NCBI RefSeq assembly: GCF_014651895.1
Contig: NZ_BMXT01000001.1
Span: 1,240,001-1,304,000, forward strand
From: Rhodanobacter panaciterrae
GTDB lineage: Bacteria > Pseudomonadota > Gammaproteobacteria > Xanthomonadales > Rhodanobacteraceae
Direction: 5' to 3'
Length of the DNA: 64,000 nucleotides
The notes under the pieces are model-generated. The model was not told the origin of the DNA, made no database searches, and saw only the letters and a program-made list of their open reading frames with translations. Shown here in pieces: positions 26,893 through 35,651 of the stretch (position 1 is the stretch's first letter; each line of letters opens with the position of its first letter). A program made the translations under genes and the position numbers.

Positions 26893-29592
26893 ATGGCATC
26901 TCGGGGAGAGTCTGTCGTGGAGTCCACACCGTCACTGCGCGACCTGTTCGAAGAAGCACTCACGCTGCCCGCTGCGGCGCGCCGGCGCCTGCTGACCGAG
27001 CGCTGCCCCGATCCGTTGCGCCGCGCCGAAGTCGAACGCATGCTGGCCGCCGACGCCATCGACGGCGAGTTGTTGTCCACCGGTGATGCCGCCAGCGCCG
27101 CGCGGGTGATCGGCGATACCAGTGTCGTCGAAGCGATGCCGGCCGGCAGTCACATCGGCCCGTTCGAGCTTCTCGAGGTGCTCGGCGAGGGCGGCTCGTC
27201 CACCGTGTTCCGCGCCTTTCGCGATGCCGACGGCGTGCGCCAGGAGGTCGCCATCAAGCTGCTGGCGCGCGGCCTGTACACCGCCGATGCGCAACGCCAG
27301 TTTCGCCGCGAACGCGAGGCGCTGGCACGCCTGCGACATCCGGGCATCGCGCGCCTGATCGAAGGCGGCATCACCGACAACGGCCTGGCCTACATCGCGC
27401 TGGAGCTGGTCGATGGCCTGCCGATCACGCGCTATGCACGCGAACACAACCTGGATCTGCGCCAGCGGCTGGTGCTGTTCCTGATGGTCTGCCGCGCGGT
27501 CGAGACGGCACACCGTGCATTGATCGTGCATCGCGACCTGAAACCATCCAATGTGTTGGTCACCGCCGACGGTCACGTCAAGCTGCTCGATTTCGGCATC
27601 GCCAAACTGCTCGACGAAGATGTGACCGGTGCCATCCGCACCCAGCATCGCGCGCTTACCCCAGCCTATGCCGCGCCAGAGCAGTTTGCGCAGGAGCCGG
27701 TCACCACCGCCACCGATGTGTATGCGCTGGGCATCCTGCTCGACGAACTGATCACCGGGCGCCGGCGCGCCACCAGTGATAGCGGCACGCCATCGTCGCG
27801 CATCAATCAGCCTTCCATCGCCACCGCCTACGGTCCAGCCCAGGTGCCGGCATCGGTGGCATCGATTCGACACAAACTGCGCGGCGATCTCGACAACATC
27901 GTGCTGATGGCCACCACCACCGAACCGGAACACCGCTACGCGTCGGCCGGTGCGCTGGCAGAGGACATTGAGCGTCATCTGGACCGCCAGCCAGTGCTGG
28001 CTCATCCGCCTTCGCGCTGGTATCGCACCAGCAAATTCGTGGCCCGCCATCGCGGCGGTGTCGTCCTCACTGCGATGTTCATGGCGGCCATCCTTACCTC
28101 GCTGTCGATTGCCGTGTGGCAGGGCCAGGTAGCGCGTCACGAAGCGCAACGCGCCGATGCGATCCGCGATTTCGTGGTCGGCCTGCTGCGCAAGACCGCA
28201 CCCGACGTGCCCGCCAGCCAGCGTCCCGACGTGCCGACCCTGGTCTATACCGCCGCTGCGAGCCTGCCGCAGGAATTGCGCGACCAGCCGGAGTTGCACG
28301 CCGAGCTGCTGGTCACGCTCGGCAATGTGCTGCGCGACATGGGCGACACGGAACATTCCGAGATACTGCTGCGCGATGCGGAATCGAGCGAGGCAGCGCT
28401 GCCGGAGTATTCACCGGTGCGCATCGAGACCCAGATTGGCCTGACCCGAACCCTGATCCGTCGCGACAACTACACCGAGGCGGCGAAGCGCATCAACTTG
28501 CTGCTGGCCATCCCGGCCCGGCGGCTTCCGGCAGATACGACACGCGCCGAGTTGCTGAAGATCGCGATGGTCGTCGCCGACGGCCACGCCGACATGATTC
28601 CGGCCGTGGCGTTAGGACGCGAGATGCTCAAGGCGTACCGCGTCGACTGCGCGGCAGGCCTGCGTTGCCACGAGCTCAGCTCGGCCATCCACGATCTGGC
28701 CAGTGTGCTGCTCGACGCCGACCGTATCGCCGAGGCACGCGGGCTGGCTGACGAGGTGCTCGCGCTCAGGCTGCACGATGCAACGCCGATGAGCCTCGCC
28801 AATGCATACGAGTTGCAGTCGAAGATCGCACTCTACCGTGGCGACCTCGACGTCGCCGAAGCGGATGCGCTGAAAGCCGATGCCTTGCTCGATTCGCTGG
28901 GCAACAGCCTGCAGCGCAGGCCGCTGGAACCGAAGACCCAGCGCATCGACGTGCTGCTGGCCAGGGAAAACGCCAGCGACGCACTTGCGCTGGTGACCGC
29001 GCTCATCGCCGAACAGCACGCGCGCCATGCGTCGCGCTGCACCATCGCGTGGAGCGAAATGCAGCAGGCCCGCGCCGAACTGCTGCTGCAGCGCCCGCAG
29101 GATGCCAGCGCCAGTGCTGCGCACGCACTCGATGACGGTGCCGATTGCCACCGCGAGATCATTCGTGATGTCACCGTGGCACTGGCTCAACTTGTCCATG
29201 GCCGCGCGCTGGCCGCGACGGGCGACACGGCGGGCGCCGAAGCGGCCTATGCGAAGGCATTCGCGCAAAATGCGCACGTGCATGCCGACGATCCACTGTC
29301 GTGGCCGCTGTACCTGACCGAGTCGATGCGTCTGGCCAGCGCGCTCGGCCATACCGACGCCGCCGCGCGTGACGCGCATCTGCTGCTGGCCGCGCTTGAT
29401 CGTGCCGAGGCTCCGGTCACCCACCCCTGGCGCCTGGAAGCGCAGCTGTCGCTGGCCAGCCGGTCTTCCGGGAATGGCGATGTCGCCGCGATGGGCGGAC
29501 CTGTCTTCGACGCCGCCCTCGGCAGGATCCGCACGTGGCCCGTCGGTGCGCGGTTGGCGCAATGGCGCGCCAGCATGCACGGCCGCCCATAG
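26893..29592 (+). CDS. membrane Ser/Thr protein kinase with TPR-like sensor region
   Basis: 899 residues from ATG 26893. GTG 26917, preceded by GGGGAGAG, is a good alternative start. The cytoplasmic kinase has a Gly loop GEGGSSTVF (about 98), VAIK lysine, HRDLKPSN at 213, DFG at 233 and AAPEQ in the activation segment, so all catalytic residues are intact. One transmembrane helix lies near residues 388-410 (GGVVLTAMFMAAILTSLSIAV). The 480-residue C-terminal part is helical with TPR-like repeats and would be periplasmic. It is encoded right after an ECF sigma factor, its probable phosphorylation target, and is likely to sense an envelope signal. Confidence 0.9.
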   Translation: MASRGESVVESTPSLRDLFEEALTLPAAARRRLLTERCPDPLRRAEVERMLAADAIDGELLSTGDAASAARVIGDTSVVEAMPAGSHIGPFELLEVLGEGGSSTVFRAFRDADGVRQEVAIKLLARGLYTADAQRQFRREREALARLRHPGIARLIEGGITDNGLAYIALELVDGLPITRYAREHNLDLRQRLVLFLMVCRAVETAHRALIVHRDLKPSNVLVTADGHVKLLDFGIAKLLDEDVTGAIRTQHRALTPAYAAPEQFAQEPVTTATDVYALGILLDELITGRRRATSDSGTPSSRINQPSIATAYGPAQVPASVASIRHKLRGDLDNIVLMATTTEPEHRYASAGALAEDIERHLDRQPVLAHPPSRWYRTSKFVARHRGGVVLTAMFMAAILTSLSIAVWQGQVARHEAQRADAIRDFVVGLLRKTAPDVPASQRPDVPTLVYTAAASLPQELRDQPELHAELLVTLGNVLRDMGDTEHSEILLRDAESSEAALPEYSPVRIETQIGLTRTLIRRDNYTEAAKRINLLLAIPARRLPADTTRAELLKIAMVVADGHADMIPAVALGREMLKAYRVDCAAGLRCHELSSAIHDLASVLLDADRIAEARGLADEVLALRLHDATPMSLANAYELQSKIALYRGDLDVAEADALKADALLDSLGNSLQRRPLEPKTQRIDVLLARENASDALALVTALIAEQHARHASRCTIAWSEMQQARAELLLQRPQDASASAAHALDDGADCHREIIRDVTVALAQLVHGRALAATGDTAGAEAAYAKAFAQNAHVHADDPLSWPLYLTESMRLASALGHTDAAARDAHLLLAALDRAEAPVTHPWRLEAQLSLASRSSGNGDVAAMGGPVFDAALGRIRTWPVGARLAQWRASMHGRP

Positions 29593-29814
29593 CCCAACGG
29601 GGCAATTGCCGCCGATGCGTCGTCGATAACGACGCTCCACCAAGCATCAGCCGGCGTGGTGAGCCGGATATGTGTGCTCTCCAAGAAATTCGTCATGAGT
29701 CGCGGGTGCATGTCGCAATCTGCCGCCATGCGGTGTTTTGTGTAATGCCACGTCCGTGCAGACCGTGGCAGGGGCAGGGGAGTGCACACCGACAACTCTT
29801 GGGGGCATACCGTC

Positions 29815-31257
29815 ATGTTTCAGCACAGCACTATCCGATCTGCCGTCTGTCAGCGACTGACCGCCGCTGCGGTGGCCTTCCTGCTTGCGGGCGTCGGCAG
29901 TACGCACGCGCAACAGGCCAATCGCCAACCGGCGACTGCCAGCCCGCTGATCACCACCGATCCCTCGGGCCTGCTGCAGACCAACGCACCCGGTGGCAGC
30001 ATCGACAGCAGCAACCCGTTCTTCCAGAGCTTCGGCAGCAACGGACGCAGCTGCAACTCCTGCCATCGCCAGGCCCAGGGCTGGTCGATCACCCCGGATG
30101 AGTTGCGTCAGCGCTTCACCAAGACCAACGGTAACGATCCCATCTTCGCGCTGGTCGATGGCGCGGTCTCGCCGGTGGCGGATGTCTCCAGCGTCTACGC
30201 ACGGCGCATTGCCTATGCCATGCTGCTCAGCCGCGGCGTGGTACGCATCGGCATGCCGATTCCAGCGAATGCCGAATTCCGCCTGACCAAGGTCGACGAT
30301 CCTTACGGCTATGCCAGTGCGCGCGAGCTGTCGCTGTTCCGCCGCCCGCTGCCGTCCACCAACCTGATCTGGGATACCGCGGTGATGTGGGACGGTCGCG
30401 AAACCGCCGCACCGTTCAAACCGCCGATGGATGCCGGCATCGATCACGAAGACCTGCTCGAAAGCCTCGCCTCGCAGGCACGCGATGCGATCCTGGGCCA
30501 TGAGCAGGCCGGCGCCGCGCCCGGCGCCGCCATCATCGACCAGATTGTCGATTTCGAAACGCACCTGTTCACCGCACAGCTTTCCGACCAGGATGCCGGC
30601 CAGCTCAACCACAGCAATGGCATGGGTGGCGCCAACATCCTCGCCCAGCAACGTTTCTGGATCGGCATCAACGACGTCCTCGGCAACGATCCAACCGCCG
30701 AACCGTTCGATGAAAACGCCATGCGTCTGTTCGATGACTGGAACGATCCCAATGCGCAGTTCAATCACGACCCAGGCAGTCGCGCGCGCGCTGCCGTCGC
30801 CCGTGGCCAGCAGCTGTTCAATACCTTGCCGATCGCCATCACGGGCGTGGGCGGCCTCAACGATGCAACCGGTCAGGCGGTCATCCACGGCACCTGCAGC
30901 ACCTGCCATGACTCGCCCAATATCGGCAACCACTCGGTAGCGCTACCGATCAACATCGGCATCGCCGATGCCAGCCGGCGCACCCCGGACATGCCGCTAT
31001 ACACCCTGACCAACTACAGCACCGGCCAGACCGTGCAGACCACCGACCCGGGCCTGGCACTGCGGACCGGCAAGTGGGCTGACATCGGCAAGTTCAAGGG
31101 CCCGATCCTGCGCGGCGTGGCAGCACGTGCGCCGTACTTCCACAACGGCTCGGCGGCGGCGTTGGGCGATGTGGTCGACTTCTACAACACCCGCTTCAAC
31201 ATCAATATCACCGCGCAGCAGAAACACGATCTGGTGGCGTTTCTGTCGGCGTTGTGA
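29815..31257 (+). CDS. di-heme cytochrome c (cytochrome c peroxidase-like), exported
   Basis: 480 residues with a signal peptide (LTAAAVAFLLAGVGSTHAQQ) and two heme c sites: CNSCH at Cys80 and CSTCH at Cys361. TGKWADIGKFKGPILRGVAARAPYFHNGSAA near the C-terminus is typical of the MauG/di-heme peroxidase superfamily. The protein is longer than classical CcpA (about 330), with a middle insertion. The substrate is unknown: it may reduce peroxide or perform a MauG-like oxidation. ATG 29815 is preceded by GGGGGC. A hairpin TGCCACG/CGTGGCA (29746-29770) lies in the 222-bp leader. Confidence 0.85.
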   Translation: MFQHSTIRSAVCQRLTAAAVAFLLAGVGSTHAQQANRQPATASPLITTDPSGLLQTNAPGGSIDSSNPFFQSFGSNGRSCNSCHRQAQGWSITPDELRQRFTKTNGNDPIFALVDGAVSPVADVSSVYARRIAYAMLLSRGVVRIGMPIPANAEFRLTKVDDPYGYASARELSLFRRPLPSTNLIWDTAVMWDGRETAAPFKPPMDAGIDHEDLLESLASQARDAILGHEQAGAAPGAAIIDQIVDFETHLFTAQLSDQDAGQLNHSNGMGGANILAQQRFWIGINDVLGNDPTAEPFDENAMRLFDDWNDPNAQFNHDPGSRARAAVARGQQLFNTLPIAITGVGGLNDATGQAVIHGTCSTCHDSPNIGNHSVALPINIGIADASRRTPDMPLYTLTNYSTGQTVQTTDPGLALRTGKWADIGKFKGPILRGVAARAPYFHNGSAAALGDVVDFYNTRFNINITAQQKHDLVAFLSAL

Positions 31258-31325
31258 GGCGTGGTTGCTGACGAAAGTCTGGGTGCTGTAGCCCGACTCC
31301 CGGTTACGCGAATTCATGGCGAATA

Positions 31326-31354
31326 CCGCAGCTCTCGTTCACGACGAGCTGCGG
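31326..31354. terminator. hairpin between convergent cytochrome and autotransporter genes
   Basis: CCGCAGCTC (31326-31334) pairs perfectly with GAGCTGCGG (31346-31354), extended inside by TCG/CGA. It lies in the 150-bp gap between convergent genes and may end transcripts from both sides. There is no strong U-tract. Confidence 0.45.
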
Positions 31355-31407
31355 CATGCATGCCACTTCAATCCATCAGGTTGTGCCATCCGGAATGGAC
31401 GCTGTCC

Positions 31408-33531
31408 TCACAGCGCCAGCGCGAACTTGACCATGACCTGGCCCGACTTGTAGCTGTGGTTGAACTGGTAATCGTAAGCGCCTTCGACCGACCATCTCGT
31501 GCTGCTGGCGATCAGAAGTCCAGCGCCCAGATCCATCAGATCCCGTCCCGGCTTGACGCCCGTGGCGGTGAATGACGGGCCGCCGCTTTCGAAGGATGCC
31601 ATATTGGTCATGGCGTCGCCGTGGAACGAATGCAGCCAGTTGGCATGCACCTCCGGACGTACGGTCAGCGGACCGGCATCGGCGAGATCGCGGGCGAGTT
31701 TCACACCGAGGCCCGACTGCAGGAAGTCATCGCTCTGCGCATCGACCTTGAGATTGACGGCGTTGCCACCGACTTCGCTGTAGCCGGGAGTTTTCAGACG
31801 GGTGTACTGCAAGGTGGCGGTCGGCGTAATGACGGTGCGTCCGTCACCCAGGTAAAAGTGGTAGCCGGTCGCGCCGAACGCGGTGTACTGATGGCCGCTG
31901 TAGTCGGCTCTCGCCGTCTCGTTGACTCCCGGAAACACGACCTGGCGCGAACTCGAATAGTCATCCAGTCCATACACAAGCGCTGCATTGACGAACCACG
32001 GCCCCGGCGCATAACCAAGATAGGCGGTTGCCTGGTACGAACGGATGTTGCCCTGACTCTGTGCATCGAGCCCGTCGAGCGTGGAGCGGGCGTATCTGAC
32101 GCCGACACCGGCGGTGGTTGCCTGACTGAGCGGAATATCGAGGCCGACCATCGCGCCATAGCTGTTGTCGGTATAGCCCTCGTATCCGTTGTTGTCGCGC
32201 TGCGTACTGGCAAAGCCGTATGCGGCCGCCCACAGCTGCGGGTCCCGCTTGTCGGGTTGGCACGCTATCGCATCATCATCCTGGCGTTGCCTGTTCCGGT
32301 CATCCGGCTGGCCACTTTGCGCGCACGGCAGCTGGGTGCTTTCCATATGCGCGGCCCACAGTCCCTGCAATTGCTGGGTGGCGCGGTAACTGGCCTGCGG
32401 CGCGGCAAGGCTGGCCGCACCCGGCTGGAGTTGTGCCAATGCACCGGCGACGGCAGCAGCGTTCGGCAGCAGCGTGATCGCCGTCAGCAGCGGCGCGGTG
32501 CCCGGTGTCAACGGCAGTGCGTCGATGACCGGAGCGACGATCGGGGCGGTCGGATTGCCTACCGGGGCCACCACCGTCGCCAGCGGAATCTGGGTCGCGA
32601 TGATCTGCACCTGGCCGTTCGTGGTGGGTGCTGCCGAAAACAGATAACGCGTGGTGTTGCTGGTCGCCGTGACGGTGCTGCCGCTGGTGCCGCTGGTGGC
32701 ATCGACGATATTGAAAATGCTCCCCACCGGGATCGGCCCGGTGACCGTCACGTTGACCTGCAGTGCGTTGCCGATGGTGGCTGCGCCGACCGGCACGATC
32801 TTGCCGTAAAGCGATGGACTGAAGATCGTGGTGTTGATGATGCCGGCCACCGGAATCTTGAAGGCGCCCGCCACATTGAGCGTGTTGGTATCGAGCGTGT
32901 AGGCCGCGGCATTCGCTTGGCCGGTAATCAGTGCATTGCCACCGACCACATTGATCTGCCTGAGCCCGCTTGCAGCACCCACGGCGCCATCAAGAATGCT
33001 GTTGGCATGCAGGGTCAGCGTGCCGGTGCCAGCGCCCGCCGTATTGGTGATGGCGGCCTTGACGGTCTGGCCCGCGCCGACATTGATGAAGCCGTCACCG
33101 GCAAAATCCATCGTCGATCCGGTGTTGCTGGTAAAGCCGCCGTTGAAATTGACCGTGCCGGTGCCGGCCACCGAGAACGTCGTCGAATAGACCGGGCCGT
33201 TGAAGGTCACCGTGTTGGCGTTGCTGCCGGCGGAGATATTGAGGAAGGTGCTGCCGGTCGTACCGACGAATCCGGTCACCGTCGAGCTGTTGTTGAACAG
33301 GATGCTCGCCGTATTCGCGGCGTTCGTGGTGATCGCGCCACCGGGGTCATTGCCCGTATTGATGTCCTGGGCGCCCACGGTGAGCAGGCCGGGGCCTTGC
33401 GTATCGACGCCGCTGGCCACGCCAACCGGGTTGACCACACCGGGCAGCACGACGACTTCGCGCGCCACTGTCATGGGCAACCAAGCCACCATGGCCGAGC
33501 CGAGGAGGGGAAGGATGAGTGTTTTTTTCAT
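31408..33531 (-). CDS. autotransporter (type V secretion) with C-terminal beta-barrel
   Basis: 707 residues. A signal peptide (MKKTLILPLLGSAMVAWLPMTVA) precedes a passenger of about 350 residues rich in Gly, Thr, Asn and Val, with repeat-like strands expected to form a beta-helix. A Pro/Ala linker near 345-375 and a pair of cysteines follow. The last ~280 residues are a beta-barrel (alternating aromatic strands, LWAAAYGFAST, YSRSGHQYTAFG-like segments, terminal YKSGQVMVKFALAL). No protease or lipase triad is evident, so the passenger is probably an adhesin-type protein. The leader on the minus strand has AGGAC before the ATG. Confidence 0.88.
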   Translation of the reverse strand: MKKTLILPLLGSAMVAWLPMTVAREVVVLPGVVNPVGVASGVDTQGPGLLTVGAQDINTGNDPGGAITTNAANTASILFNNSSTVTGFVGTTGSTFLNISAGSNANTVTFNGPVYSTTFSVAGTGTVNFNGGFTSNTGSTMDFAGDGFINVGAGQTVKAAITNTAGAGTGTLTLHANSILDGAVGAASGLRQINVVGGNALITGQANAAAYTLDTNTLNVAGAFKIPVAGIINTTIFSPSLYGKIVPVGAATIGNALQVNVTVTGPIPVGSIFNIVDATSGTSGSTVTATSNTTRYLFSAAPTTNGQVQIIATQIPLATVVAPVGNPTAPIVAPVIDALPLTPGTAPLLTAITLLPNAAAVAGALAQLQPGAASLAAPQASYRATQQLQGLWAAHMESTQLPCAQSGQPDDRNRQRQDDDAIACQPDKRDPQLWAAAYGFASTQRDNNGYEGYTDNSYGAMVGLDIPLSQATTAGVGVRYARSTLDGLDAQSQGNIRSYQATAYLGYAPGPWFVNAALVYGLDDYSSSRQVVFPGVNETARADYSGHQYTAFGATGYHFYLGDGRTVITPTATLQYTRLKTPGYSEVGGNAVNLKVDAQSDDFLQSGLGVKLARDLADAGPLTVRPEVHANWLHSFHGDAMTNMASFESGGPSFTATGVKPGRDLMDLGAGLLIASSTRWSVEGAYDYQFNHSYKSGQVMVKFALAL

Positions 33532-33982
33532 GGGGATGTCCTGCAGGGTTTGCGAACGAAGCTCGCGGCTTTGCTTGGCCCACTGGGTCAGCAGGTGCGA
33601 AACGCTCGTCAGTCCCCGTTTGGCGTATCACCCCGGAGGTAAACGTGTGTGACCAGAAAACGGAAACAACTTTCCTCGCTGCGACGGACGTAATGCCCGC
33701 GCAGTCGATGCTGTGGCTCTGGATGACGACCGACGCCGGCGCACTGTGTGCGACCGCGAATGCTTGCGTCAGATGGAGGGTGCGAGAAACAGCGGACTCT
33801 GACCTGCTGCCATCGCCTCGGCATCTCGCGAGAAATGCTGAAGCGCTGGGTCGCATCAGGCACTGACCCGCGTGACGTGGGCGTGCAGGGCGCACTTGTC
33901 TGCATGCGCGGCTTCCCCACGTTCACTCGCAGGACATCTGCAACGACAGAGACTTCATGGTTTGAACCAGCGGAAACAGCTA
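33532..33982. promoter_or_regulatory. 451-bp divergent intergenic region
   Basis: It lies between the leftward autotransporter and the rightward ClpP-like gene and must hold both promoters. Reading frames cross it, but none has a plausible start and ribosome binding site. A GCAAAGCC motif on the minus strand recalls the c-di-GMP riboswitch core, but the remaining consensus is absent. No other structure was recognised. Confidence 0.4.
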
Positions 33983-35125
33983 GTGCATCACAGCCATGCG
34001 GTTGAACATTCCTCCGGTCGGCGCGGATCGCGCCGGTATCTGGTGCCATGCAGCCTGTGGCTGGCCGGCTGCCTTGTGGCGATGGGCGCCCACGCACACG
34101 GCAGCGGAGCGCCAGCGCCAGCACGCTCGCAAGCGCAGGCGCCCGAACGGCTGTCCATCCAGCTCAACAACGACCGCATGACCCTGGCGATCACCAAGGT
34201 GCCGCAGGTCTATCTGTATGGCGTCATCGACGCCGATGCGCCGCAACGCTTCGCCGCGATGGTGGCGGAAGGCAAGATCCCGACGGGCTCCGACATCTAC
34301 CTCAATGCCACCAGCGGCGACCTGCAGGCCGGCATGGCGTTGGGGCGGCTGTTCCGCAAGGACGCGATGGTCACCCACCTGGGCACGCCACGGCGCAGCC
34401 GGCTCGCAACGAAGGTCAACAAGACCGCCACCTGCGTCGGTGCATGCAGCTACGCCTACTTCGGCGGCCTCTACCGTTGGGTGCCCGCGGGCAGCGATCG
34501 TTTCGGTCTGCCTTCCTACGACGCGGTGGCCGCGCAGAAGTCGGAAGACGTCGCCGCGTATCTGAAGGAAATGGATATCGACCTCGGCCCGTTGACTGCC
34601 ACGCTGGCGACATCCCGCGATCCGGTAGTGTGGCTGACGACCGACCAGATGCTCTCGGCGGGGCTGGCCAACAACGCGCGGCTCCCGCTCACGGTGCAAT
34701 CGCTGCTGTCACCGCCAGCACCGTCGGTGACGCTCGACCAGGTGGATCGCAACGGCCGGCACCGGCTGGTCATCCAGTGCCGGCCGGGCCAGCTCACGAT
34801 CACCTCGTTCGATATGGTCGGTGTCGGCGCCGCGCGGGAGATCCTGCGGCGCGGCACACGCGCCTATATCGAAATCAACCGGCAGGAAACCCTGCTACAG
34901 CCGCCCGGCGGCGCCCGTGCCGTAGACGATGCGGTGACGATGATGCACGCCTATCCGCCCACCCAGATCGGTCACCTGCTGCTCGCACGCAATATTGGCG
35001 CCTGGGTCGACGGCAAGAACAAATCGTTCCGCAACGGTTTCGTCTTCGAACTCGACCCGGTCAGGGAAGACTTGAAGAAGTATTACAGCGCGTGCTGGAA
35101 AGCGGCGCCGTGGCCGACGGACTGA
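33983..35125 (+). CDS. periplasmic ClpP-like (COG3904-type) protein
   Basis: About 380 residues from GTG 33983, with GGAA 7 bp upstream; the start is uncertain. A twin-Arg-containing n-region and a hydrophobic core (LVPCSLWLAGCLVAMGAHA) form a signal peptide. The next ~150 residues follow the crotonase/ClpP-like pattern of COG3904 proteins: YLYGVIDADAPQRF, LNATSGDLQAGMALGRLFRK, TCVGACSYAYFGGLYR, PAGSDRFGLPSYD. The C-terminal ~150 residues are a separate domain without recognised motifs. At the usual nucleophile site the sequence reads C-V-G-A-C where C-x-S-A-C is expected, so protease activity is doubtful. It converges on the palindrome array. Confidence 0.7.
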   Translation: MHHSHAVEHSSGRRGSRRYLVPCSLWLAGCLVAMGAHAHGSGAPAPARSQAQAPERLSIQLNNDRMTLAITKVPQVYLYGVIDADAPQRFAAMVAEGKIPTGSDIYLNATSGDLQAGMALGRLFRKDAMVTHLGTPRRSRLATKVNKTATCVGACSYAYFGGLYRWVPAGSDRFGLPSYDAVAAQKSEDVAAYLKEMDIDLGPLTATLATSRDPVVWLTTDQMLSAGLANNARLPLTVQSLLSPPAPSVTLDQVDRNGRHRLVIQCRPGQLTITSFDMVGVGAAREILRRGTRAYIEINRQETLLQPPGGARAVDDAVTMMHAYPPTQIGHLLLARNIGAWVDGKNKSFRNGFVFELDPVREDLKKYYSACWKAAPWPTD

Positions 35126-35184
35126 GCGTGTGAGCATAGACACCGCAGTCATCCCCATAAAACGCGACGCCTAGTGGGCTGCAA

Positions 35185-35523
35185 CTCGGCAAGCCGGACA
35201 AGACGCTCGGCGTGCCGAGCAAATAACCCGGAGCGCCGAGAAAATAGCTCGAGGCATCGAGAAAAAAGCTCGGAAGGTCGAGCAAAAAAGCCCTGAGCAT
35301 CGAGCTGATGAGCTCGAGGCGTCGGGCAAATAACCTGGAACGCCGAGAAAATAACTTGAGGCGTCGAGTAAAAAGTTCGGGACGCCGAGTAAAAAGCTCG
35401 AAGCGCCGAGCCAGGAATTCGACACGTCGAGTGGATGTGCTCGGCGCGCCAGCCAAAAAGCTGCAAGCGTCGAGTACGAAGCTCGGTAAGCCTGGTAGAA
35501 AGCTCGGATGGCCGGACAGTACC
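35185..35523. repeat. array of 16 tandem ~21-bp imperfect palindromes
   Basis: Sixteen contiguous units of 20-22 bp were delimited by reading, starting at 35185, 35206, 35228, 35248, 35269, 35291, 35313, 35335, 35356, 35376, 35397, 35418, 35440, 35461, 35482 and 35503. The consensus is CTCGR-N4-YCGAG followed by an A-rich linker of about 7 bases. Each unit can fold as a 5-bp stem with a 4-base loop. The closing base pair covaries: G-C in eight units, A-T in five, G-T in two, mismatched in one. Units of 20 and 22 bp interrupt every frame, so it is not protein-coding. It fills the gap between convergent genes. There are no spacers, so it is not CRISPR. Confidence 0.9.
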
Positions 35524-35651
35524 CTCGTTTGACGGAGCCGAAGGTTAGACGGGGGCCGGGCGCAGCAGGGTGGGTGATAAGTGGCTCTGACTCGGATACT
35601 GCCTGAGCTATTGCCTGAGCTGCCGGTCATACTTTCTGTCGTTCGACATGG
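35524..35651. other. spacer between palindrome array and nuclease-like gene
   Basis: 128 bp with one further CTCG half-unit at 35524 and a 12-bp direct repeat (TGCCTGAGCTAT at 35600-35611, TGCCTGAGCTGC at 35612-35623). No ORF or terminator was recognised. Confidence 0.5.

Noticed and set aside
31621-33642. Antisense open frame opposite the autotransporter
   Set aside because: Shadow of a Gly/Thr/Val-rich gene. The product is Arg/Gly/His-rich low-complexity with no known domain.
33541-33650. c-di-GMP (GEMM) riboswitch before the autotransporter, suggested by GCAAAGCC on the minus strand
   Set aside because: The other conserved parts of the GEMM core (AGGGCAAACC and the tetraloop receptor context) are missing.
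35185-35523. CRISPR array
   Set aside because: Units are contiguous and degenerate, with no unique spacers and no cas genes.
35061-35630. Long open frames across the palindrome array on both strands, with heptad-like protein repeats
   Set aside because: A 21-bp period without stops opens frames trivially. Units of 20 and 22 bp shift the frame, and no start with a ribosome binding site exists.
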